Assembly: GCA_023381895.1 (NCBI GenBank)
Contig: JAMCTA010000123.1
Span: forward strand, 1-64,000
DNA from: Chloroflexota bacterium
GTDB taxonomy: Bacteria; Chloroflexota; UBA4733
DNA length: 64,000 nt
Direction of reading: 5' to 3'
The notes beneath the pieces are model-generated. The model saw only the letters and a program-made list of their open reading frames with translations. It was not told the origin of the DNA and did not search any database. A program made the translations under genes and the position numbers. Below, piece after piece: positions 48,155 through 55,570 of this stretch (its first letter is position 1; each line of letters begins with the position of its first letter).

Positions 48155-49606
48155 TCACGAAGCGCCTGGGGCAGCGTGGTCAGTTGTCACCTCGCTGTCC
48201 GGAAAAGGTGATACTCCTCCGCTGAGCAGTTCCTCACGGAGTCGCGTGAGGACTGTACTAAACCGTACAGGGTACCGCGGAGCATCCTTGAGCACCCGGT
48301 ATTGCTCGGGCAAGCTGCGTAGATTATGCTGAGCGAGTTCCCAGACCTCGCTCAGTGGAGGCAAGCTGCCCGGGAGTACTGCGCCGTTCTGCACCACTGG
48401 CCGGAGCAGCCGCGCACTACGCTCCGGGGGGCGCTCCGAGGCCAGCATGACCAAGTCCTCTTCAAACTGACCGATGCGATAGACCTCCTTCTTGCCCGGC
48501 CACGTGACCTTTCCCATAGCGTGCTTGATGAGTGGGCGCGCTCCCTGTCCCGCGCCTGCGTATTGCACTAGCTTGTACACGCCACCAAGCGAGCCGCCGT
48601 CTACCTCATGGGCAACGGATCCGGCACCCACACCCAGGCTCGTGCCCACTCCAAAGGCATCGACGGGAGCGCCCCGAGCCAGCAGATCAGCAATGGAAAA
48701 CTCATCCAGATCGCCACTGGCCAGGATCTTCACGTCCGTGAGTCCTGCTTCGTCAAGTACTTCGCGCACGTAACGACTATCTTCCAACAAATCGCCGCTG
48801 TCGAGGCGTACCGCGGCCAGCGTATGGCCAAGAAGGTTTTGATATTCGTTCGCCACGTCTACGGCCGTATGCACAGCTCGCTGGACATCATAGGTATCGA
48901 GCAAAAGTGTGTAACGGTTGTAGGTCTTCGCCACCGCCTCAAAGGCCGAGCGCTCCTCATCGAAGATCTGTACCAACGCGTGGGGAATGGTACCAGTAGC
49001 CAGCAATCGATACTGATAGGCGGCTGCTAGAAACGAGGTACTCGAACAACCACCGATGAACGCGGAGCGTGCAACCACAAATGGTTCTTGGGCGCGCCGG
49101 AAGGAGAACTCGGAAACGCGCCGGCCCTTCGCGGCCCAAACAATGCGCGAGGCTTTCGTCGCAATGAGTGTGGCGAGGTTGACCGCATTGAGAAGCCCTG
49201 CCTCTATCAGGAGCGCCTCGCGAAACGGCGCTGTGACGCGGAGAAGCGGTTCGTCTGGGAATGCGATGGAGCCCTCCGGCATTGCAAGAATCTCTCCGGT
49301 GAAGTGGAGCTCCCCCAGCTCTTCGAGAAAGCGCGGATCGTAGCCGCGTACTTGGGCGAGGAAGCGGAGGTCTTCTTGGGTGTAGTGGAAGTCACGGACA
49401 AACTCCAATGCCTGTTCCAGGCCGGCAACCAAGAGGTAGGCGCCACCTAGCGGAGAATGTCGAGTGTAGAGATCAAATGTTGCAATACCGTTGTGACCAC
49501 TGCACCAGCTGATATACGCAGCATCAGGATGATACATATCCGTAAGGAGCCCTGGGTTGACGCCTTCTCGCCAGGCCGTTCGATCGTAAGGCACGGCGCG
49601 CCTCAC
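48155..49606 (-). CDS. pncB: Nicotinate phosphoribosyltransferase
   Basis: The 483-residue protein has the NAPRTase features: LLTDMYHPDAAYISWCSGHN at the N-terminus, RRVSEFSFRRAQEPF, AVRLDSGDLLEDSRYVREVL (the PRPP/active-site strand) and ILASGDLDEFSIADLL, then FGVGTSLG. It makes nicotinate mononucleotide from nicotinate and PRPP with ATP. It overlaps the nicotinamidase gene by 4 bp, so the pair converts nicotinamide to NaMN. The operon is headed by an NrtR-like gene. The length is normal for the long bacterial form. Confidence 0.95.
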   Translation of the reverse strand: MRRAVPYDRTAWREGVNPGLLTDMYHPDAAYISWCSGHNGIATFDLYTRHSPLGGAYLLVAGLEQALEFVRDFHYTQEDLRFLAQVRGYDPRFLEELGELHFTGEILAMPEGSIAFPDEPLLRVTAPFREALLIEAGLLNAVNLATLIATKASRIVWAAKGRRVSEFSFRRAQEPFVVARSAFIGGCSSTSFLAAAYQYRLLATGTIPHALVQIFDEERSAFEAVAKTYNRYTLLLDTYDVQRAVHTAVDVANEYQNLLGHTLAAVRLDSGDLLEDSRYVREVLDEAGLTDVKILASGDLDEFSIADLLARGAPVDAFGVGTSLGVGAGSVAHEVDGGSLGGVYKLVQYAGAGQGARPLIKHAMGKVTWPGKKEVYRIGQFEEDLVMLASERPPERSARLLRPVVQNGAVLPGSLPPLSEVWELAQHNLRSLPEQYRVLKDAPRYPVRFSTVLTRLREELLSGGVSPFPDSEVTTDHAAPGAS

Positions 49607-50214
49607 CTCTCTTGCTCTTTCCAGCCCGGAACCGCCGCTGCGAGCCTTCGCAGCGTCGCAACCTGGGCACCAGCATCCACCATGTCAGCGATGGCTCGCT
49701 CGGCGTCGCCATTGCTGACGTTCACCCCCCTGCTGGCATCAATGAGCAGTACCGTCCGGAAACCTTGCGACAGCGCATCCAAGACCGTAGCCCGGACGCA
49801 GTAGTCCGTCGCAAGTCCGCCGGCGAGCACCTGCGAGATTCCGCGATGACGCAAGAGTTCAGCGAGCGCGACACCACTCTGATTACGCGCTTGAAATGCG
49901 GAGTAAGCATCCTCGCGGGCACCGGTCCCTTTCGAGACGATCTCCGCATCCTCCGGGAGCTGCAAATCGGGATGGAACGCTGCTCCGGGTGTATCTTGCA
50001 CACAATGCCGCGGCCAGACTCCACCAAACTCTCGAAAGTGAGCCGTCTTCGCCGGATGCCAATCACGTGAGGCGATGACCGGTATCCCCAGAGCATGGCT
50101 ACGCCGTACGTATTCGTTGAGCACGGGGATGACGGCATCCCCTTCTGGGACAGCGAGCGCGCCGCCAGGGCAGAAGTCCACCTGTACGTCAACAACAATG
50201 AGGGCGACTGTCAC
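49603..50214 (-). CDS. pncA: Nicotinamidase (isochorismatase-like)
   Basis: The 203-residue protein starts MTVALIVVDVQVDFCPGGAL with the catalytic Asp, has a metal site in ASRDWHPAKTAHF (with the catalytic Lys about 45 residues on, in IVSKGTGARED) and the nucleophile Cys in VLAGGLATDYCVRATVLDAL. It hydrolyses nicotinamide to nicotinate and ammonia. Its stop overlaps the pncB start, and the NrtR-like gene ends 15 bp upstream, so the three genes form a compact NAD salvage operon. Confidence 0.95.
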   Translation of the reverse strand: MTVALIVVDVQVDFCPGGALAVPEGDAVIPVLNEYVRRSHALGIPVIASRDWHPAKTAHFREFGGVWPRHCVQDTPGAAFHPDLQLPEDAEIVSKGTGAREDAYSAFQARNQSGVALAELLRHRGISQVLAGGLATDYCVRATVLDALSQGFRTVLLIDASRGVNVSNGDAERAIADMVDAGAQVATLRRLAAAVPGWKEQER

Positions 50215-50228
50215 CGCTCAATCCCCTT

Positions 50229-50930
50229 TCACCCACTTTCAGAGTGCGGGTCAAACCCTTTTCCAGTGAACCGATAGAGCCGCGGCGGACGATGCCGATT
50301 ACCGCTACGGTGGAGGCTCGTTGCGACCACTAAGCCTGAGGCAAGAATCTTGTGGATGAAGTTGCCAGGATCGAGGCGCCGTTCCAAGATGATTTCGTAT
50401 ACGTGACGCAACTCTGCCATCGTGAACATCTCCGGCACGAATTGAAATGCAATGGGTGCATACTCTACCTTGTTGCGTAAGCGCTGCACCGCAGTTTCAA
50501 CAATGAGCTGGTGATCGAACGCCATGTAATCGGGAAGGTGCTGAACGGGAAACCAGGAGACAGTCGCGCTGGCTTCATCTGCCCGGATCGTGAGGTCAGA
50601 ACTGCGCACCAATGCATAGTAGGAGATCGTGATGACTCGCGCTCGCGGGTCTCGAGTCGGCTCCCCGAAAGTATACAACTGCTCGAGGTAAACGCTGGAA
50701 ACCCCCGCCTTCTCTTGGAGCTCGCGCTGCGCCGCGTCATCAAGACGCTCATTGTGCAACACAAAGCCGCCAGGAATGGCCCAGTGATCACAGAACGGTG
50801 GCTGTCTCCGTTGCAGAAGCAAGACCTGCAAACACTCCTCTTCCTCCTGACGATCAGGCTGAATCGTGAGAATCACCACATCAACGGTGACTAACGGGTG
50901 TTCACGCCCTTGTAGGTGCTCTGCTTGCAT
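50229..50930 (-). CDS. nrtR: NrtR-like Nudix-domain transcriptional regulator of NAD metabolism
   Basis: The 233-residue protein has an N-terminal Nudix domain and a C-terminal winged-helix part (TMAELRHVYEIILERRLDPG, then a basic segment with RPPRLYRF). The Nudix box GGFVLHNERLDDAAQRELQ-EKAGV has Lys in place of the second Glu of the REx2EE motif, as in regulators that bind but do not hydrolyse ADP-ribose. NrtR proteins bind DNA upstream of NAD genes and release it with ADP-ribose. It heads the pncA-pncB operon, which fits autoregulation. A palindrome lies between its -35 and -10 boxes. Confidence 0.85.
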   Translation of the reverse strand: MQAEHLQGREHPLVTVDVVILTIQPDRQEEEECLQVLLLQRRQPPFCDHWAIPGGFVLHNERLDDAAQRELQEKAGVSSVYLEQLYTFGEPTRDPRARVITISYYALVRSSDLTIRADEASATVSWFPVQHLPDYMAFDHQLIVETAVQRLRNKVEYAPIAFQFVPEMFTMAELRHVYEIILERRLDPGNFIHKILASGLVVATSLHRSGNRHRPPRLYRFTGKGFDPHSESG

Positions 50931-50937
50931 GCCGTCA

Positions 50938-50967
50938 CCTATAGCCCGTCTAGACGAGCACTGTCAA
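50938..50967 (-). promoter_or_regulatory. Promoter of the NrtR-PncA-PncB operon with internal palindrome
   Basis: On the minus strand TTGACA (50967-50962, a perfect -35) is followed after 18 bp by TATAGG (50943-50938). The spacer contains the palindrome CGTCTAGACG (50947-50956), well placed for a repressor such as NrtR. The start codon lies only 7 bp past the -10, so the message may be nearly leaderless. A direct repeat CAAACGCGG lies just upstream (50965-50983). Confidence 0.6.
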
Positions 50968-51063
50968 ACGCGGCCAAACGCGGCTTGCCGATATGTAGCA
51001 GCTATCATTATCCGCAACGTTGGAAGGATCTATCAGGGTTTAGCAAGAGAATGGAAGCACATC

Positions 51064-52056
51064 ATGGCCAGCAAACTTCGCTTCGGCGTGATCAGCACCG
51101 CACGAATTGGTGTTGCCCAGTTCATCCCAGCCGTCCGCGAGAGTGAGCGATGCGAAGTCATCGCCATCGCTAGCCGTGACCTCAATAAGGCACAGAGGGC
51201 CGCATCAGAGCTCCAGATCCCCAAGGCCTATGGGAGCTACGGGGATCTCCTCAACGATCCAGAGATCGATGCCGTTTACATCAGCCTCCCAAACTCCCTT
51301 CATGCTGAATGGTCTGTGCGTGCGGCAGCGGCAAAAAAGCACGTCCTCTGCGAAAAGCCGGTCGCACGCACCACTGGAGTAGCACGAGAAATGGTGGCCG
51401 CTGCAGAAGGAAACGGCGTGCTCCTCATGGAGGCATTCATGTACCGGCATCATCCACAGCACGCCACCGTCAAAGAACTCGTGGCTCAAGGCAAGATCGG
51501 CGTTCCCCGGTTCGTCCGGGCCTCATTCTGCTTCACACTACGAAACCCAGATGTCAATATCCGGACTAACGCCCTGCTCGAGGGCGGCGCCTTGATGGAT
51601 GTGGGCTGCTACTCCGTGAACGCTGCGCGCTATCTCTTCGACGCGGAGCCAGCAGAGGTTTCAGCATTTCAGCACCGTTCGGAACAATTCGGCGTCGATA
51701 TCTCATTCGGCGCAGTGATGCGATTCCCTGGAGATCGCCTCGCGATGGTGGACTGCAGCTTTGAAACGGCTAGCGGTGGGCACTATGAGGTGGCCGGCAG
51801 TGAAGGCTCGATCATCGTAGATCGAGCCTTCACTCCAGGGACAAGTCCAGTGAGCGTGCGCCTCATCCGTAGTGGCAGTGCCGAGACAATCGACATCGGC
51901 GCGGTCAATCAATATGCTCTCGAGGCCGATCACCTGGCAAAGTCTATTGCAGCGGGGCGCTTGCTGGCTCCTGCTGAGGACGGCGTGGCCAATACCCGCG
52001 TGATCGAGGCGCTCTATGCTGCAGCGGCTCGTTCCGCTCCGCTGAGTCTCCTGTAG
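51064..52056 (+). CDS. Gfo/Idh/MocA-family NAD(P)-dependent oxidoreductase
   Basis: ATG 51064 is chosen because the Rossmann domain begins at once: KLRFGVISTARIGVAQFIPA with the GxGxxG-equivalent loop. A 66-codon in-frame upstream extension is not protein-like. EKPVART (the conserved EKP motif), ALMDVGCYSVNAARYLF with catalytic DxGxxxH-like region, and a C-terminal beta-sheet domain follow. Total length is 330 residues, as usual. The family oxidises sugars, inositols or related polyols; the substrate cannot be named. It is divergent from the NrtR operon, with 133 bp in between. Confidence 0.92.
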   Translation: MASKLRFGVISTARIGVAQFIPAVRESERCEVIAIASRDLNKAQRAASELQIPKAYGSYGDLLNDPEIDAVYISLPNSLHAEWSVRAAAAKKHVLCEKPVARTTGVAREMVAAAEGNGVLLMEAFMYRHHPQHATVKELVAQGKIGVPRFVRASFCFTLRNPDVNIRTNALLEGGALMDVGCYSVNAARYLFDAEPAEVSAFQHRSEQFGVDISFGAVMRFPGDRLAMVDCSFETASGGHYEVAGSEGSIIVDRAFTPGTSPVSVRLIRSGSAETIDIGAVNQYALEADHLAKSIAAGRLLAPAEDGVANTRVIEALYAAAARSAPLSLL

Positions 52057-52153
52057 GCTCACTAACGGTACCAGGCACGGCGGGAATGCCACCTCGCCAC
52101 ACTGCGCCTATCGCTTCGAGCGGACCTCGCGACTAAATCCTTCCACGGGGCCT

Positions 52154-52249
52154 GTTGCGAAAAGCGAGGCCCTCACCCCGGCTCGCCAAGGCTCGCCACC
52201 CCTCCCCCAAGCTTGGGGGAGGGCAGGGGAAGAGGGTCTCCTTCGCAAC
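52154..52249. repeat. MITE-like palindromic element (96 bp)
   Basis: GTTGCGAA at 52154-52161 and TTCGCAAC at 52242-52249 are perfect inverted ends, and the homology extends inward imperfectly (GCCCTC against GAGGGT). The centre is a strong palindrome CCTCCCCCAA-GC-TTGGGGGAGG at 52201-52222. There is no coding capacity. It lies between two convergent genes, the usual place for such dispersed elements. No other copy is in this window, so repeat status is inferred from structure. Confidence 0.6.
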
Positions 52250-52323
52250 GCCATTCTGGTTTGATTTAGCGGATCGTTCCGCCGAAGGGATCGAAGTGTA
52301 CACAGGTCTGGCTCGAGCCAGAG

Positions 52324-53100
52324 TCATGAACCGGAGAACTTCCGTATCCAAGGCAGGTGACGTTGTGTACATCGCAACACTACAGTGCGATGTGCAGCAT
52401 CTTCCAGGCGATCATCGAGTGGTTGAATCATGGTATCTGCTCCATAGCGCCTTTGAAGTGCCAGGCTGAGGAGATGATCAGCAAACCACGGGTTTTTCGG
52501 GAGTAGAGAGCCGTGAAGGTACGTGCCATACGCCGTTCCAACCCTGGCACCTTCATAACCGTCCTTTCCGTTGTTACCAAACCCGGCGATCACCTTTCCA
52601 AGAGGAGCACTATTCGATCCGAGAAACGTACGGCCACCGTGGTTTTCGAAGCCAACAAGGGTCTGTTGTATCCCTACCCACTCGCAGGCCACCACGACGT
52701 TTCCAACACAGCGCGGAGTGGTAAGACCAGGATGCTCCGTCTCTGCGTCAAACAGCCCGATTCCGGCCAGCTCTGCACCGTCTGCTTCGCGGTAGCGATG
52801 ACCGAGAAGTTGATAGCCGCCACACACGGCGAGTAATGGACGCCTATCAGCTACCGCCGCGAAGAGTGCATCGCGCTTAGATTGTAGGTCACGGGCCATC
52901 AGGTGCTGATGACGATCCTGTCCCCCTCCTACGAAGAAGAGATCAAACTGCTGCCAATCCAGCAGATCGCCCAGGCCGATCGACGTCACGTGGCAGGTTA
53001 TGCCACGCCACAATGACCGTTTCCGGAGCACGAGCACGTTGCCACGGTCGCCATAGATGTTCATAAGCTCGGCATAGAGATGGGCAATGCGCAGCTCCAT
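52324..53100 (-). CDS. gatD: GatD-type glutamine amidotransferase (lipid II isoglutaminyl synthase subunit)
   Basis: ATG 53100 overlaps the MurT stop (GTGATG), giving 258 residues. It has the class I amidotransferase fold: LRIAHLYAELMNIYGDRGN, LFFVGGGQDRHQHLM, the nucleophile elbow LLAVCGGYQLLG, and the His of YLHGSLLPKNPWFADHLL. The GatD partner delivers ammonia from glutamine to MurT, which amidates the alpha-carboxyl of D-glutamate in lipid II. Overlapping order murT-gatD on the same strand matches characterised operons in Gram-positive bacteria. Confidence 0.93.
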   Translation of the reverse strand: MELRIAHLYAELMNIYGDRGNVLVLRKRSLWRGITCHVTSIGLGDLLDWQQFDLFFVGGGQDRHQHLMARDLQSKRDALFAAVADRRPLLAVCGGYQLLGHRYREADGAELAGIGLFDAETEHPGLTTPRCVGNVVVACEWVGIQQTLVGFENHGGRTFLGSNSAPLGKVIAGFGNNGKDGYEGARVGTAYGTYLHGSLLPKNPWFADHLLSLALQRRYGADTMIQPLDDRLEDAAHRTVVLRCTQRHLPWIRKFSGS

Positions 53101-54497
53101 CACGACTCCCACGCGGGCTTCGCCCATTTTCGCTGCACGAAGATTCTCCGTAGTTGCTGCATCGCGGTGTACGTTGCGAACGTGTAGATTGCCTCCGACG
53201 ATGGCGTGATGCCTCGAGCCACCTCAATAGCAGATAGTAGATCTGACCGTACTAGTATCCGCTCCTCAGGGACACCGGCATACTTCAAGCGCACTGCGAT
53301 GTCGTAACCTCGTGTCCCTGTGCACACCGCCTGGTGCGGAAGATTACTTACGAACACCCCTTCGAAATCAACGTCCCAGAGCCACGAGATATCTCGACCG
53401 TCGGCGATATCGTCATTGACTGCCATAATCACGGTTGATGCTGGTGGAGCGCCAAAGGCGGTCTTGAGGGCCTCGGTAAAGCCTGCAGGATTCTTGACCA
53501 GCCAGAGCATGAGATTCCTATCTCCACTGTGAATCACCTCCCCTCGTCCGTAGGCAGGCACCGCTTGCTGAAGCACGTGGGCCGCATGCTCCATCCTCAC
53601 CCCAGCGGCCATTGCCGCCGCCACTGCCGCTACGGCGTTACTCACGTTGTAGAGTCCCGGCAGGTTGAGCCGTCCTGGAGCCAGCTCGCTTCCAGCGATA
53701 AGGAGAAACTCGCTCCCTTGGACACTATGCAGGGTCACCTGTCGAGCCGTCACGTCAGGCGCTGGACGAGACCGGCCGCAATGGCAGCAGCGCCACATGC
53801 CCAGGTGGCCATAGAGCACCGCGGTGTAGTCGAGCTGCTCGCCGCAGGGGCAATAGCGCGCGTCGGCACTCAGAGAAAGATCAGGATGATCTTGCGGATC
53901 CAAGTCCACCCCGAACCAAATGATCTGCTGCGATGCCCCGTCCAGCAGTTGGACGATCTGGGGATCATCAGCATTCGCTACGATCACTTGGGGCTTGCCA
54001 GTGGCTGTCAGCATACCCGCCCAGAGTGAGGCGATCCGGTCGAGCTCCCCGTAGCGGTCGAGCTGGTCACGAAAGAGATTGAGGAGAACGAGGACCGTAG
54101 GGCTGATGGCACTCGCCACCGCTGGCAAGTGCGCCTCATCGACTTCAAACACTCCCGCACTGGCGTCGATCCGGCCAGCGGGGCTGGCTGCGAGCACAAG
54201 GGCAGTGGTGACGCCTGACAAGAGATTCGCCCCTTGGCGATTATGAACAATCCGGAGATTACTCGCACGAAGGATCTCCGCCAAGAGCCGGCTCGTCGTC
54301 GTCTTCCCATTGGTTCCTGCGACGAGCCATCTTCCAAGAGTGAGCTGAGTAGAGAGTCTAGACCCAAGATGGGGATCTATACGGCTCGCGATCACCCCTG
54401 GGAGTGTGCTCCCGCCATGTCCTCGGAAGCGCGTCGCAGAACGAACAAGACGAGCAGAGGTGATTGCTGCAGCGGTCCGGAGGTTCGGCAGGCTCAC
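53100..54497 (-). CDS. murT: MurT lipid II isoglutaminyl synthase, ligase subunit
   Basis: GTG 54497 overlaps the preceding gene's stop (GTGA), so the 76-codon in-frame extension to 54725 is rejected. The 465-residue protein has the Mur ligase P-loop RWLVAGTNGKTTTSRLLAEI, NLFRDQLDRYGELDRIASLW and a zinc ribbon (YCPCGEQL and WRCCHCGRSRP) that marks MurT. The C-terminal DUF1727 domain has the region PAFGRGEV-like AYGRGEVIHSGDR. It activates the D-Glu alpha-carboxyl in lipid II with ATP for amidation by ammonia from GatD. This indicates peptidoglycan with D-isoglutamine. Confidence 0.94.
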   Translation of the reverse strand: MSLPNLRTAAAITSARLVRSATRFRGHGGSTLPGVIASRIDPHLGSRLSTQLTLGRWLVAGTNGKTTTSRLLAEILRASNLRIVHNRQGANLLSGVTTALVLAASPAGRIDASAGVFEVDEAHLPAVASAISPTVLVLLNLFRDQLDRYGELDRIASLWAGMLTATGKPQVIVANADDPQIVQLLDGASQQIIWFGVDLDPQDHPDLSLSADARYCPCGEQLDYTAVLYGHLGMWRCCHCGRSRPAPDVTARQVTLHSVQGSEFLLIAGSELAPGRLNLPGLYNVSNAVAAVAAAMAAGVRMEHAAHVLQQAVPAYGRGEVIHSGDRNLMLWLVKNPAGFTEALKTAFGAPPASTVIMAVNDDIADGRDISWLWDVDFEGVFVSNLPHQAVCTGTRGYDIAVRLKYAGVPEERILVRSDLLSAIEVARGITPSSEAIYTFATYTAMQQLRRIFVQRKWAKPAWES

Positions 54498-54718
54498 CGA
54501 ACGTTGATTCGTCCTTTGCCTTTGCACTTGGGGCACGTGCCGTTCACTCGGTGCCATCCCGATGGCTCTGATGGATCGGGCCAGTTTTCCTGAACCTCGC
54601 CAGTGCCATCGCATCGATTGCACACGGTTGAACCTCCACCCGTCAAACGGCGGATGAGTGGAGTTCCAATCACTGCGATGAGAATGAGAATGACGACCGT
54701 GATGGCAAATGACTCCAC
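54494..54718 (-). CDS. Small membrane protein with DnaJ-like CxxCxGxG zinc motifs
   Basis: GTG 54718 follows GGAGGGTGTGCT. The 74-residue product starts with one membrane helix (VESFAITVVILILIAVIGTP), then has CNRCDGTGEV and CPKCKGKGRI, two CxxCxGxG repeats as in the DnaJ zinc domain, 25 residues apart. With one pair of repeats it can bind a single zinc. It overlaps murT by 4 bp and so belongs to the same operon. It could recruit or protect the MurT-GatD complex at the membrane, by inference only. Confidence 0.72.
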   Translation of the reverse strand: MESFAITVVILILIAVIGTPLIRRLTGGGSTVCNRCDGTGEVQENWPDPSEPSGWHRVNGTCPKCKGKGRINVR

Positions 54719-55157
54719 AGCACACCCTCCACGTTTGGGAGTATACATCGCATCAAGACCAGGTAGAACGTCAGCTTGAGCCACAGTGCACATACTGGTC
54801 AACCGTCCATAGCAGTTGCACGACACACGTGAGTTTCTCCAGACCTCTGAGATGCTCCCAATGGTGGAATACGTCAAATCGGTTGCGTTTGACCGACGAT
54901 CTGGTACGTGCATCCTGAGAGAAGACGTTCCCCTACCGACCAGCCACTACATCCCACTGGAATCTCCGGAAAGCTCGTGCAAGGGCTATGCACAAACCTA
55001 CACAGAACAGACGCTACGACCCTAGTCGTCAGGATGCGCGTTATACTTGGAAGGGAGCATGTTGCTGTGGCTACGGCCTCAGTAGCATGCGTTTCTGTCT
55101 TATCCGGGGGTCGAGGTGGACCTGGGGGTTCATCGGACTAAGGAGCCTTCCAGGAGG
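54719..55157. other. Divergent intergenic region upstream of the MurT and DksA-like genes
   Basis: No gene is supported in these 439 bp. A TATACT hexamer at 55042-55047 is a possible -10 box for the gene at 55158, with a poor -35 (GACCCT). Nothing else distinctive was seen. Confidence 0.35.
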
Positions 55158-55526
55158 GTGAATACTGACTTCCTCGTGCAGGTCCGTACGTATCTGCTCA
55201 ATGATGAGCAACAAACGCTTCAGAGTCTCGTCCAGCTGGACGAGCGCGCTCGGGAGGCACAACACCCAGACGAGATCGTTCCGATGTTCAGCGAGCTAGT
55301 CGTTGACGAAGCGATGCTCATCTCTGATCGGGAGCGTGACCTCGCAGCGCGGCGAACACTCATGCGCAGTCTCGAGGAAGTGCGCCACGCTCTCCAAAGG
55401 CTCGAGGAAGGGACCTATGGTCTGTGTGCGCTGTGTGGAAAGCCCATTCCAGAACGGCGTCTGCTTGCTCGGCCCCAATCCACCCTCTGCGTGACATGCC
55501 AGTCTTACTCTGAGCGCCGGGGATAG
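55158..55526 (+). CDS. TraR/DksA-type zinc-finger protein
   Basis: GTG 55158 gives 122 residues; a GTG 14 codons earlier is a possible alternative. A long coiled-coil N-terminus (VQVRTYLLNDEQQTLQSLVQ, DRERDLAARRTLMRSLEEVR) is followed by a C4 zinc finger with CALCGKPIPERRLLARP and CVTC. DksA/TraR proteins insert their coiled coil into the RNA polymerase secondary channel and, with ppGpp, alter promoter choice. In this lineage such proteins are often shorter general stress factors. It is followed at 55571 by the GH15 gene on the same strand, so the two may be co-transcribed. Confidence 0.88.
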   Translation: MNTDFLVQVRTYLLNDEQQTLQSLVQLDERAREAQHPDEIVPMFSELVVDEAMLISDRERDLAARRTLMRSLEEVRHALQRLEEGTYGLCALCGKPIPERRLLARPQSTLCVTCQSYSERRG

Positions 55527-55570
55527 CGAGATGTCTACCGGGGATTGTGCCCTCTAGACTTGCGGGCTGT

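Noticed and set aside
50866..51063. Upstream extension of the Gfo/Idh/MocA gene in the same frame
   Set aside because: The Rossmann domain begins at ATG 51064. The extension overlaps the divergent NrtR gene and promoter region.
54498..54725. N-terminal extension of MurT in the same frame
   Set aside because: GTG 54497 overlaps the stop of the zinc-finger gene and starts the normal MurT N-terminus. The extension covers the zinc-finger gene in another frame.
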